A stretch of DNA of 64,000 bases, taken from contig DXMV01000004.1 of assembly GCA_019414055.1 (NCBI GenBank), forward strand, positions 62,001-126,000. The letters run 5' to 3'. The notes below the pieces were generated by a model that did no database searches, was not told the DNA's origin, and saw only the letters and a list, made by a program, of their open reading frames with translations. Shown one piece after another: positions 57,084-64,000 of this stretch (its first letter is position 1; each line of letters opens with the position of its first letter). The stretch comes from Collinsella sp. (GTDB lineage Bacteria > Actinomycetota > Coriobacteriia > Coriobacteriales > Coriobacteriaceae). The position numbers were made by a program, and so were the translations under genes.

Positions 57084-58814
57084 TTAGGCCTTCTTGCGAC
57101 GATAGAGCACGAAGCCGCAGGCACCGATGATGACGACGGCGCCAACGGCCATGGCGGCCATGTTGTTGCCCTCGGACTTCTCCTCGGTTGCCTCTTCCTT
57201 AACCTCGGGCTCGGCGATGTCCTCATCGGAGAGGGCCTCGTCGGCGTAGGTGATGGACTCGACCAGGCGGTCGTTGTCGGCATCGTAGTCACTCGGGACG
57301 AACTTCTCGGAGAAGTCGCCCTTCTTGAGGTAATCGCGCATCTCCTCGAGCATGGCCTTGCACTTGACGTAGGTGTTCTTGGTCGCGGCCTTGCCAGCCT
57401 TGTTGGCCAGGGCGGTGCGGGCCTCGGTGCCCTCGGCAGCTTGCATGGCCTCGTCGACGGTCAGGTTCTGCTCGATGAGCTCCTTCTGCAGAGCGTCGAG
57501 ATAGGCGCGGACGCCGGTGGCGCAGTTGTCGCGGTTCTCCTCGGCGAGCGTGTTGATGTCCATGAGGACGTAGTTGATGGAGTTCTTGGGCTCCTCGTTG
57601 TTCACGACGTCTTCCTCTTCACAGTGATCGAAGGAGACATCCTGATCGCTGAAGTAGGGGCTGACCTCGGTGAGCAGTGCGGAGTAGAAGGGAATAGCGA
57701 CGGAGAACTCGGCGTTGGAGAGCATCTCCCACTGGATGGTCGCGATCTCGGGGTCCATGCCCTGACGGATCTGGAAGGTGTGGATCTCGGTGTTGCGGTT
57801 GGAGCCGATGGCATAGGCACCGTCGGTGTTGGCGTTGAGTCCGGCGACATTCTCGCCACGAGTGGCAAAGCTGCGGATCATCTCAAAGGTGTTCCAGTCG
57901 GACTTGCCAGGCTGGAAGAACAGCGGCTGCATCTCGTGGACCAGGGCGCCGGTCGTGGCACGAGCATCTTCGCGCTCGTCCTTAACGATCTCGTAGTCGG
58001 TGCCTTCGGTAAGCGGAGCCATGAAATAATCGCGGCCCTGGATATAGCGAGACCAAGAATGCATGGCCTTATCGCTAATTTCCTCACCGTAGGTCTGGGC
58101 AACGTCGAACTGGCCGTCCTCGAAGTACTTGGCAAAGCCCTTTTCTTCGGGCATGGTCTGAATGTCCTTGGAGTGGAGGCAGTTCTCGGTGTCGTCGAGG
58201 TTGACCTTGTAGTTAAGGTTGCCGATGTTGGGGTTGACCGAGGCGATGTCATCGGTGAGCTTCATGGCAATCCACTGATGGCCAGAAAGTCCGGCGAACA
58301 GCCAGGTCTCGTTGTTGTCGGCGATGATGATCTGGTCGTTGGCGCAGACGCCCTGCTCGTCGACCAGGCTACCGAGGAGCTCGACGCCCTCGCGGGCCGT
58401 GGCGCTCTCGCCCAGGATGACGCTGGCGTAGTTGTACTCACCGATGCCGGTCTCCTCGGTGATGGGGTCGGCCTCCTCGGCCTTCTCGTTGTAGGAGGTG
58501 CTCAGCGTGGCAGAGCAGGAGACGCCCTTCTCGTTGATGCCGGCCTCGGAATAAGCGTCATAGCGACCTTCCCACTGAGAGGGGTTGTCGCGAACGAAGG
58601 TGTAGCGGTAGGTTGCGCCCTTGGACTTGTACTCAAAGCCGGATTCGAGTGAGGTGTACTTGCTGCCGTCCTTGTGTGCAGGCTCAATGCCAAAGTGCTT
58701 GACATAGCGCGCGCCAAAGTCCTCTGCGCGGCCGTAGTACGTGTTGCCGTCCGCCGTGAGCTTGCTGCCCATGTAGATCTGGGTGCAGGCGAGTGCCGAA
58801 GTCGGCATGGCCAT
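57084..58814 (-). CDS. C69-family dipeptidase, signal peptide frame broken
   Basis: 576-residue remaining frame of a secreted Ntn-hydrolase dipeptidase (PepD type). The mature protein should begin at the catalytic Cys of SALACTQIYMGSKLTADG. YYGRAEDFG, YDAYSEAGINEKGVS and a C-terminal membrane anchor (AAMAVGAVVIIGACGFVLYRRKKA split around the helix) are present. The original start is ATG at 58906 after GGGAGG. A 20-bp tandem duplication shifts the signal peptide out of frame, leaving only internal ATGs at 58814/58808. As sequenced, export and activation probably fail. Confidence 0.85.
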   Translation of the reverse strand: MAMPTSALACTQIYMGSKLTADGNTYYGRAEDFGARYVKHFGIEPAHKDGSKYTSLESGFEYKSKGATYRYTFVRDNPSQWEGRYDAYSEAGINEKGVSCSATLSTSYNEKAEEADPITEETGIGEYNYASVILGESATAREGVELLGSLVDEQGVCANDQIIIADNNETWLFAGLSGHQWIAMKLTDDIASVNPNIGNLNYKVNLDDTENCLHSKDIQTMPEEKGFAKYFEDGQFDVAQTYGEEISDKAMHSWSRYIQGRDYFMAPLTEGTDYEIVKDEREDARATTGALVHEMQPLFFQPGKSDWNTFEMIRSFATRGENVAGLNANTDGAYAIGSNRNTEIHTFQIRQGMDPEIATIQWEMLSNAEFSVAIPFYSALLTEVSPYFSDQDVSFDHCEEEDVVNNEEPKNSINYVLMDINTLAEENRDNCATGVRAYLDALQKELIEQNLTVDEAMQAAEGTEARTALANKAGKAATKNTYVKCKAMLEEMRDYLKKGDFSEKFVPSDYDADNDRLVESITYADEALSDEDIAEPEVKEEATEEKSEGNNMAAMAVGAVVIIGACGFVLYRRKKA

Positions 58815-58820
58815 AATGGC

Positions 58821-58860
58821 CGCAGCTCCGAATGCAAGGCCGCAGCTCCGAATGCAAGGC
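58821..58860. repeat. 20-bp perfect tandem duplication in the C69 signal peptide
   Basis: CGCAGCTCCGAATGCAAGGC occurs twice head to tail. Removing one copy joins the start MRLTHPVNTLKKLGCGLAFG through AAAIMAMPTSALA to the catalytic Cys, a perfect signal peptide. Confidence 0.95.
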
Positions 58861-58906
58861 CGCAGCCAAGCTTCTTGAGCGTGTTGACGGGATGAGTAAG
58901 CCTCAT

Positions 58907-59213
58907 AATCCCTCCCAACCGTTGAAACCCCGCGGAACCGTGCAGGATTTCAGCTAATAAATACATCTACTAGCCTAAAGGAAGTCTTAAGAGTATTTAT
59001 CTATTTCGATGAAATACTCGATGAGCGTTCTAAAATATGCGATGAACGGATAAGAATACTCATTATGTAGCTTTACTTAAATAAAGGCACCCTGCAATTA
59101 CTCTACCTGAATAAAGCACCTTGCACGGGGCGCAAAGAAAATCCCCCGCTGTTTGGCAAATGCATAAACAACGGGGGAGACGATGATTGGATGAATATCA
59201 TACCAATGTGGAA
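58907..59213. other. AT-rich upstream region of the C69 gene
   Basis: About 307 bases without a gene. It holds direct repeats AAATACTCGATG (59012-59023) and AAATATGCGATG (59033-59044), exactly 21 bp apart, AGTATTT...AAATACT arms, two diverged AATAAAG-GCACC copies (near 59090 and 59110), and a minus-strand terminator at its right end. Confidence 0.5.
59142..59178 (-). terminator. Terminator of the lipid kinase/small protein operon
   Basis: CCCCCGCTGTTT and AAACAACGGGGG pair with one mismatch; on the minus strand ATTTTC follows. Confidence 0.78.
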
Positions 59214-59306
59214 TTACTTCTTCCGGCGGTGGATAACGTTAATCGCATAGCCGATGAGCATGGCCAAAACGATGACGATAAAGCCGAGCAGGGGATTGTC
59301 GTTCAT
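59214..59306 (-). CDS. 30-residue single-span membrane protein
   Basis: Too short for routine gene calls. MNDNPLLGF leads into one hydrophobic helix and a basic end (NVIHRRKK). AGGAGGA overlaps the lipid-kinase stop codon, and the ATG lies nine bases after it, so it is translated from the same mRNA. It is immediately followed by a terminator. Function unknown. Confidence 0.75.
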   Translation of the reverse strand: MNDNPLLGFIVIVLAMLIGYAINVIHRRKK

Positions 59307-59315
59307 GGGGTCCTC

Positions 59316-60233
59316 CTATTTTCCGAGTGGGGAGAATTCGTCGACGATGAGGTCGAGGCATTGCGGAAGTGCGCGGGCACCAAAGACGCCCGAGTTGCTG
59401 GAGATGATCTCGCCATCGAACTGCATGCCAAGCGACGGCGTGCAGGTGATCTTGGCTTCTTTGGTCTGGATGATCTTAAACTGCGGACGGCCGAGCACCT
59501 TGCCGGCGGGGTCGAGCGCGGCGGTGATCACGGTCGGGAGCAGCTGCACGGTTTTTACGGGCTCGATGACCGCGATGTCGACCATGCCGTCGTTCATGCG
59601 ACAGTCGGGGAACAGGTTGATGTCGTTTTGGATGACCGAGGTGTTGCCGGCCATGCAGCAGATGCCATCGAGCTCCTCGACAATGCCGTCATGTTCAATC
59701 GTAAAGTGCGCCACCGTGGGGTTGGGCGTAGCGAGCGCGGATAGGAAGTAGGCGATCTCGCCGATGTCGTTTTTGGTGGGGGCGGCCTTCATCATGATCT
59801 CGGCGTCGTAGCCCGATCCGGCGATGATAATAAAGCCGTGGCGCTTTTCGTTGCCGTTCTCGTCGAGCCAAAAGAGCTCGCCCATGTCCGCCTTGACGGT
59901 ACGGCCGACGCGGCAGGCCTTGGCGAGCGCCGCGGCCTCGGGGGCATTGCCAATGTTGTTAAAGAACAGGCAAGCCGTGCCGGAGGGGAAGACGAGCGTG
60001 GGGACGCCGCATCCGCGCATTTGGTCGAGCACGTTGGAGACGGTGCCGTCGCCGCCCGAAATCACCACGCGGTCGAACTCGCGAACGTCTGCCACGGCGT
60101 CCTCGGGTTCCATGCCATCGCCGATAAAACGCATCACGACCTCGTCGCCGCCCTGCGCGAGGGCGTGCGTGAACGCGTAGATTTCATCTGAGCTGGGGCC
60201 CGATGCCGGGTTGTGGATGATAAGGCAGCGCAT
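59316..60233 (-). CDS. Diacylglycerol/lipid kinase family protein
   Basis: 305-residue YegS/DgkB-type lipid kinase. The nucleotide motif is VVISGGDGTVSNVLDQM, with IHNPASG at the start, FPSGTACLFFNNIG, GSGYDAEIMM and LGMQFDGE. It probably phosphorylates diacylglycerol in lipid recycling or wall-lipid turnover. The ATG at 60233 has only a weak ribosome site. A 30-residue protein gene follows in the operon. Confidence 0.9.
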   Translation of the reverse strand: MRCLIIHNPASGPSSDEIYAFTHALAQGGDEVVMRFIGDGMEPEDAVADVREFDRVVISGGDGTVSNVLDQMRGCGVPTLVFPSGTACLFFNNIGNAPEAAALAKACRVGRTVKADMGELFWLDENGNEKRHGFIIIAGSGYDAEIMMKAAPTKNDIGEIAYFLSALATPNPTVAHFTIEHDGIVEELDGICCMAGNTSVIQNDINLFPDCRMNDGMVDIAVIEPVKTVQLLPTVITAALDPAGKVLGRPQFKIIQTKEAKITCTPSLGMQFDGEIISSNSGVFGARALPQCLDLIVDEFSPLGK

Positions 60234-60331
60234 ACTTACGTTCCCGTTCTGTGACTAACCGAGTATAGTTGTAGGGCAATGCCGATATCCTACCCGTGTT
60301 TTTCGGGCCTAACCTTATTCGATGGGTTGAT

Positions 60332-61465
60332 ATGTACATTTCCACACATCAGGCTCTGCTCGACTTTTGTCAGCGCGCCCTCGAGTTCGACGCGATTGCC
60401 GTCGATACCGAGTTTTTGCGCGAGCGCACGTTCCACCCGCGCCTGTGCTTGGTTCAGATTGCCACCCCTGCCGAGAGCGTCGCGGTCGATCCTCTGGTGA
60501 TCGACGACCTATCGCCGCTGGCCGAGCTTATGGGCGATGAGAGCGTGACCAAGGTATTTCACGCCTGCTCGCAGGATATGGAGGTTATGCTCCATACCGT
60601 GGGCGTGCTGCCGCGTCCCATTTTTGACACGCAGGTGGCCGCCGCCTTTTTGGGCGAGCGCCAGCAGATTTCCTACGGCGCGCTCGTGCAGACGTTTTGC
60701 GGTGTCTCATTGCCCAAGACCGAGTCACTGACCGATTGGTCGCGCCGCCCGCTGACCGATAAGCAGATTGAGTACGCAATCGATGACGTCAAGTATCTGA
60801 TCGTTGCCTATACCGAGATGATGAGCCGCCTACGCGAGCTGGGTCGTGTGGATTGGGTGCTCGATGAGCTGCGCCCGCTTGCCGACGAGTCGCACTACCG
60901 CGCCGACCGCCATGAGGCATTCCGCAAGGTCAAGCGCATTAACTCGTGCAGCCGCCATCAGCTGGGCATTGCGCGCGAGCTCGCCGCCTGGCGCGAGGAC
61001 CGCGCCGAGCGCCGCAACATCCCGCGCAAGTGGGTCATGTCCGACGATACACTGCTGGCGCTCGTTAAGCGCAATCCCGTGCGCGTTGAGGAGTTCCGTA
61101 GCATCCGCGGTACCGATCAGCTGGGGGAGCGCGACGTGGACGGCGCGCTCATGGCCATCAAGCGCGGCGCAAGCTGCCCGCACGATCGCCTGCCGCTCAT
61201 GGTGCGCGGGCATCGCCAGATTTCGCCGGAGCTTGAGAGCGTGACGGACCTGATGTATGCGCTTATTCGCTTGGTTGCCGAGCGCTCGGGCGTTGCGACC
61301 TCGGTCATTGCCTCGCGCGATGACCTGGCCGACTACATTGAACATCCCGAGCAGAGCCCCCTGCGCGAAGGTTGGCGCTTTGAGCTCGTGGGTTCGCGCC
61401 TGGACGATCTGCTTTCCGGCAATATGGGTCTTACGGTCAAAGACGGCAAAATCGAGCTTTTGTAG
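60332..61465 (+). CDS. rnd: Ribonuclease D
   Basis: 377-residue 3'-5' exoribonuclease for tRNA/RNA maturation. The DEDD exonuclease residues are seen in IAVDTEFLRERTF, VFHACSQDMEVM and YAIDDVKYLIVAY. An HRDC domain follows (RELAAWREDRAERRNIPRKW VMSD). The ATG at 60332 is chosen; GTG at 60296 would add 12 atypical residues. The TATAGT-like sequence near 60263 may be its promoter. Confidence 0.93.
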   Translation: MYISTHQALLDFCQRALEFDAIAVDTEFLRERTFHPRLCLVQIATPAESVAVDPLVIDDLSPLAELMGDESVTKVFHACSQDMEVMLHTVGVLPRPIFDTQVAAAFLGERQQISYGALVQTFCGVSLPKTESLTDWSRRPLTDKQIEYAIDDVKYLIVAYTEMMSRLRELGRVDWVLDELRPLADESHYRADRHEAFRKVKRINSCSRHQLGIARELAAWREDRAERRNIPRKWVMSDDTLLALVKRNPVRVEEFRSIRGTDQLGERDVDGALMAIKRGASCPHDRLPLMVRGHRQISPELESVTDLMYALIRLVAERSGVATSVIASRDDLADYIEHPEQSPLREGWRFELVGSRLDDLLSGNMGLTVKDGKIELL

Positions 61466-61472
61466 TTATATA

Positions 61473-61490
61473 GTTACGCGGTTTTACCAA
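61473..61490 (+). repeat. Half copy of the palindromic repeat
   Basis: GTTACGCGGTTTTACCAA is identical to the first 18 bases of the 28-nt palindrome at 31427. The second arm has decayed. It begins seven bases after the rnd stop. Confidence 0.75.
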
Positions 61491-61598
61491 GCGATGCAAA
61501 CGTTCTAGGGTTGCAATGCCAAAACATCGATGGTGTCTCGTTGGCTGGGCGAGTGGGTAGAATGCCTCCAACGTGTAACTCGATTCGGAGGAATTCGC

Positions 61599-62303
61599 AT
61601 GCCTTATTACTATGGTTACGGTTTTGGCATCGACCCGCTGTACCTGCTGGTTGTTCTTGTTTGTACAGTGCTTGGCCTTGCTGCGCAGAGCTATATCAAC
61701 TCGACGTACAAGACCTGGTCCAAGGTTCGCTCGGACGGCGACACGGGTGCCACGGTCGCTCGCCGCATGCTTGATGCCAACGGTTGTAGCGCCGTGGGCA
61801 TCAAGGGCGTTGCCGGCGATCTTACCGATCATTACAACCCGCAGGACAACAACCTGTATCTGTCGGATGCCAACCGTTCTGGCGGGTCGGTCGCAAGCGT
61901 TGCCGTCGCCTGCCACGAGGCGGGCCATGCCGCCCAGCGTCAAAGCGGTTATGCCATGATGAAGGTACGCACCGCCCTCGTGCCGGTCGTCAACTTTACC
62001 CAGAACACTTGGACCATCGTGCTGCTCATGGGCCTGTTTATGAACATAGCAGGGCTCACGACCCTCGCGCTGATCTTCTTCTCGTTTAGCGTGCTGTTCC
62101 AGCTGGTTACGCTGCCGGTCGAGATCGATGCCAGCCGACGTGCCGTGGCGTATATTGAGCAGTCGGGTATGAGCTCCAAGCAGGTCAACGGTGCCAAGAA
62201 GGTGTTGACGGCAGCCGCGCTCACCTACGTGGCCGCGGCGCTCACCTCGATAATTCAGCTGCTCTACCTTATGGCTCGCTACAACAGAAACTCCAACCGA
62301 TAA
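61599..62303 (+). CDS. YugP-like neutral zinc metallopeptidase
   Basis: 234-residue membrane protein of the PF04298 family. One N-terminal helix is followed by a cytoplasmic or peripheral domain with the zinc motif ACHEAGHAAQ, then two to three helices. DHYNPQDNNLYLSD is family-typical. The ATG at 61599 follows GGAGG, with TAGAAT (61556) as a -10. It probably takes part in membrane-protein or secretion proteolysis; the substrate is unknown. Confidence 0.92.
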   Translation: MPYYYGYGFGIDPLYLLVVLVCTVLGLAAQSYINSTYKTWSKVRSDGDTGATVARRMLDANGCSAVGIKGVAGDLTDHYNPQDNNLYLSDANRSGGSVASVAVACHEAGHAAQRQSGYAMMKVRTALVPVVNFTQNTWTIVLLMGLFMNIAGLTTLALIFFSFSVLFQLVTLPVEIDASRRAVAYIEQSGMSSKQVNGAKKVLTAAALTYVAAALTSIIQLLYLMARYNRNSNR

Positions 62304-62318
62304 CAAATTGGGTTGACA

Positions 62319-62350
62319 GGCGCCGCGGAGATTTGTGTCCCCGCGGCGCT
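62319..62350 (+). terminator. Hairpin after the metallopeptidase gene
   Basis: GCGCCGCGG/CCGCGGCGC, 9 bp, with a 12-nt loop. There is no strong T tract. Confidence 0.6.
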
Positions 62351-62418
62351 GTACTATGTGTTGGACTTGAATTTGCGCAGGGTCGGAGCCCTTGTGCACG
62401 ATGACGAAAGGGGGCTGC

Positions 62419-63870
62419 GTGGCAGGCTGGAATCTAACCGGCAATGCCGTTTCCGCCGAGTTCGACGGATCGGACGAGCAGGAGCGCAAAGAGCTCAGCG
62501 TGAGCCAAGCGGTGGAGATCGCTGCCGGTGCGCTCGATGCCATTCCGCAGCTGAGCGTTCTGGGCGAGGTCACGGGTTTCCGCGGTCCCAATGCCCGAAG
62601 CGGCCACTGCTACTTCCAAATCAAGGACGACTCGGCGGCCGTCGACTGCATCATCTGGAAGGGCGCCTACCTTAAGCGTACCTTCGATCTGCGTGATGGC
62701 ATGCAGGTGAGCTTTAGGGGCAGTTTCAATCTCTACAAGCCTACGGGTCGCATGAGCTTCGTTGCCCGCTCGTTCTCGCTGGCGGGGGAGGGCTTGCTGC
62801 GTCAGCAGGTGGCTCAGTTGGCCGAAAAGCTACGCCGCGAGGGCCTGATGGACGAGGCACGCAAGCGTCGCATCCCGGTGTTTTGCTCGCGCGTGGCGGT
62901 CGTCACCTCGCTTTCGGGCGCCGTAATCGACGACGTCAAGCGTACGCTGCGCCGTCGCAACCCGCTCGTCGAGCTTGTCTGCGTGGGTGCAAAGGTCCAG
63001 GGCGAGGGTGCGCCGGCGGAGCTTATTGAAGGCTTGCGCCGCGCCGCCGCCATTACGCCGGCGCCCGATTGCATTTTGCTGGTGCGCGGCGGCGGTTCCT
63101 TTGAGGACCTCATGACCTTTAACGACGAGGAGCTTGCCCGTGCGGTGGCGGCTTGTCCCGTGCCTGTGGTGACGGGTATTGGGCATGAGCCCGATACCTC
63201 GATCTGCGACATGGTGAGCGACCGTCGCGCCTCCACGCCAACGGCAGCGGCAGAATCGGTGGCGCCGGCTATGACGGAGTTGGCCGACGTGCTCGAGACG
63301 CGCCATCAGCGTCTAGGCGCCGCGATGGCTTCGATGATTGGGTCGGATCAGGTCGATCTGGAAATGCTCGACCAGCGCGGTCGTCGTGCCTGGGACACCT
63401 ATACGGCTCGTCTGGGCGACGCGCTCGATGCAGCCGCGTGCCGCCCGTGCCTCAACGACCCAACGTTTATGGTCGAGCGCCGCGAGTCGGAGCTTGCCTT
63501 GACGGCCGATCGTCTGTCCGGCGCCATAACGCGCTCGGTTGGGGCCTTCCGCTCCAACTTCGAGCGTCTGCCCGAGCGCTTGATCGCAAGCACCTCGGGG
63601 CTCGATGGCAAGCGCCATGCGCTCATGCTCGCAAGCTCCCGTCTAGAGCATCAGGGGCGCACGATGCTCAGCAGGCCGGCGTCCGACCTGGGCCGTGCGG
63701 CAGCCTCGCTCGATGCCTTGTCGCCGCTCAAGGTGCTTGCCCGCGGTTACTCCATCGCGTACAGCGATGATGGTGTGGCTACGAGCGCCAAGACCTTTAA
63801 GCCGGGCGACGCCATCCGCGTGCGCATGGCGGACGGCAACGTGTCGGCAACCGTCAATGCGGTCGAGTAG
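62419..63870 (+). CDS. xseA: Exodeoxyribonuclease VII large subunit
   Basis: 483-residue catalytic subunit of ExoVII. It has the N-terminal OB-fold (LGEVTGFRGPNARSGHCYFQ IKDD), the catalytic core VAVVTSLSGAVIDDVKRTL, LLVRGGGSFEDLMTFNDEEL ARAVA and GIGHEPDTSICDMVSDRRAS TPTAAAE, then a coiled coil and ARGYSIA tail. The GTG at 62419 follows AAAGGGGG; the ATG at 62401 has no ribosome site. xseB follows. Confidence 0.95.
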   Translation: MAGWNLTGNAVSAEFDGSDEQERKELSVSQAVEIAAGALDAIPQLSVLGEVTGFRGPNARSGHCYFQIKDDSAAVDCIIWKGAYLKRTFDLRDGMQVSFRGSFNLYKPTGRMSFVARSFSLAGEGLLRQQVAQLAEKLRREGLMDEARKRRIPVFCSRVAVVTSLSGAVIDDVKRTLRRRNPLVELVCVGAKVQGEGAPAELIEGLRRAAAITPAPDCILLVRGGGSFEDLMTFNDEELARAVAACPVPVVTGIGHEPDTSICDMVSDRRASTPTAAAESVAPAMTELADVLETRHQRLGAAMASMIGSDQVDLEMLDQRGRRAWDTYTARLGDALDAAACRPCLNDPTFMVERRESELALTADRLSGAITRSVGAFRSNFERLPERLIASTSGLDGKRHALMLASSRLEHQGRTMLSRPASDLGRAAASLDALSPLKVLARGYSIAYSDDGVATSAKTFKPGDAIRVRMADGNVSATVNAVE

Positions 63871-63913
63871 ACCGCGTTTCACAGTGATAGACCCTTAGGA
63901 AAGGAAACAGATA

Positions 63914-64000
63914 TGGCAGAGAAGACCCCGGTCGAGCAGCTTACGTACAAGCAGGCCTCGCAGGAGCTGGAGCTCATCATCCGCAGCTTGGAGTCGGGCG
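63914..64000 (+). CDS. xseB: Exodeoxyribonuclease VII small subunit, 3' end outside window
   Basis: First 29 codons of XseB: ATG after AAAGGAAA, then LTYKQASQELELIIRSLESG, the conserved start of the small coiled-coil subunit. It is co-directional with xseA, 43 bases downstream. The gene runs off the right edge. Confidence 0.88.

Noticed and set aside
57075..58652. Plus-strand 525-codon frame opposite the C69 gene
   Set aside because: Leu/Val/Gly-rich reverse-frame artefact typical of GC-rich genes.

Overview
The window is a 64 kb chromosomal segment of a high-GC, Gram-positive gut-type actinobacterium. Gene content and sequence style point to Coriobacteriia, most likely Collinsella. Supporting signs are lipobox and LPXTG surface proteins, a fused two-domain ECF ATPase, GTG/TTG starts, actinobacterial-type DNA-damage and metal operators, and a fructoselysine-type gene set (fructoselysine breakdown has been reported for Collinsella intestinalis). 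I see no rRNA, tRNA, CRISPR array, prophage or complete insertion sequence. It reads as core chromosome with small dispersed intergenic repeats.

Layout. 1-3.9 kb: end of endonuclease IV and a polar amino-acid ABC importer. 4.0-5.8 kb: an iron-box-preceded DUF3793/flavodoxin pair, divergent from a copper-type HMA protein behind a CsoR-like palindrome. 6.0-8.5 kb: a large LPXTG surface protein. 8.5-10.5 kb: an SOS-controlled Y-family polymerase with a YolD partner. 10.7-14.9 kb: a degenerate Fe-ADH-like half protein, glucose-6-phosphate isomerase and two HAD phosphatases. 15.0-26.5 kb: an 11-gene sugar-amine catabolic locus containing a GntR/UTRA regulator, a YfcC carrier, FrlC-, FrlB- and FrlD-like enzymes, a second PfkB kinase, two amidohydrolase-fold proteins with altered metal sites, YjbQ, BtpA/SgcQ and an FGGY kinase. 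26.5-31.4 kb: TatD, TcdA, a toxin-like micro-ORF, SdpR/SdpI and EttA. 31.6-41.0 kb: two low-complexity proteins, NadE, an aminotransferase, lactate dehydrogenase, an Mbeg1-like hydrolase and a nucleoid-associated protein.

41.3-46.7 kb is a lysine block. A lysine riboswitch precedes an in-frame LysA-DapA fusion, then DapB and the DapH acetyltransferase. A divergent M20 deacetylase probably supplies the matching deacetylation step. 46.7-50.8 kb: a small membrane protein, a lipoprotein with a hairpin-sequestered ribosome site, an HTH/Ser-Thr kinase pair and a coiled-coil wall hydrolase. 51.3-53.4 kb: an ATP-grasp D-aspartate-ligase-like enzyme plus an Asp/Glu racemase. 53.5-56.9 kb: a dedicated ECF importer whose S component lies behind a leader peptide with three consecutive Trp codons and an attenuator, which makes tryptophan the likely substrate. 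57.1-60.2 kb: a C69 dipeptidase whose signal peptide is broken by a 20-bp tandem duplication, a 30-residue membrane protein and a lipid kinase. 60.3-64 kb: RNase D, a YugP-like metallopeptidase, XseA and the start of XseB.

The most notable items are the Trp-leader ECF transporter, the LysA-DapA fusion under a lysine riboswitch, the extended Frl-like locus, and two families of intergenic repeats. One repeat couples a perfect 28-nt palindrome to a large hairpin. The other has an AACCTGTCCC core inside arms that differ from copy to copy.
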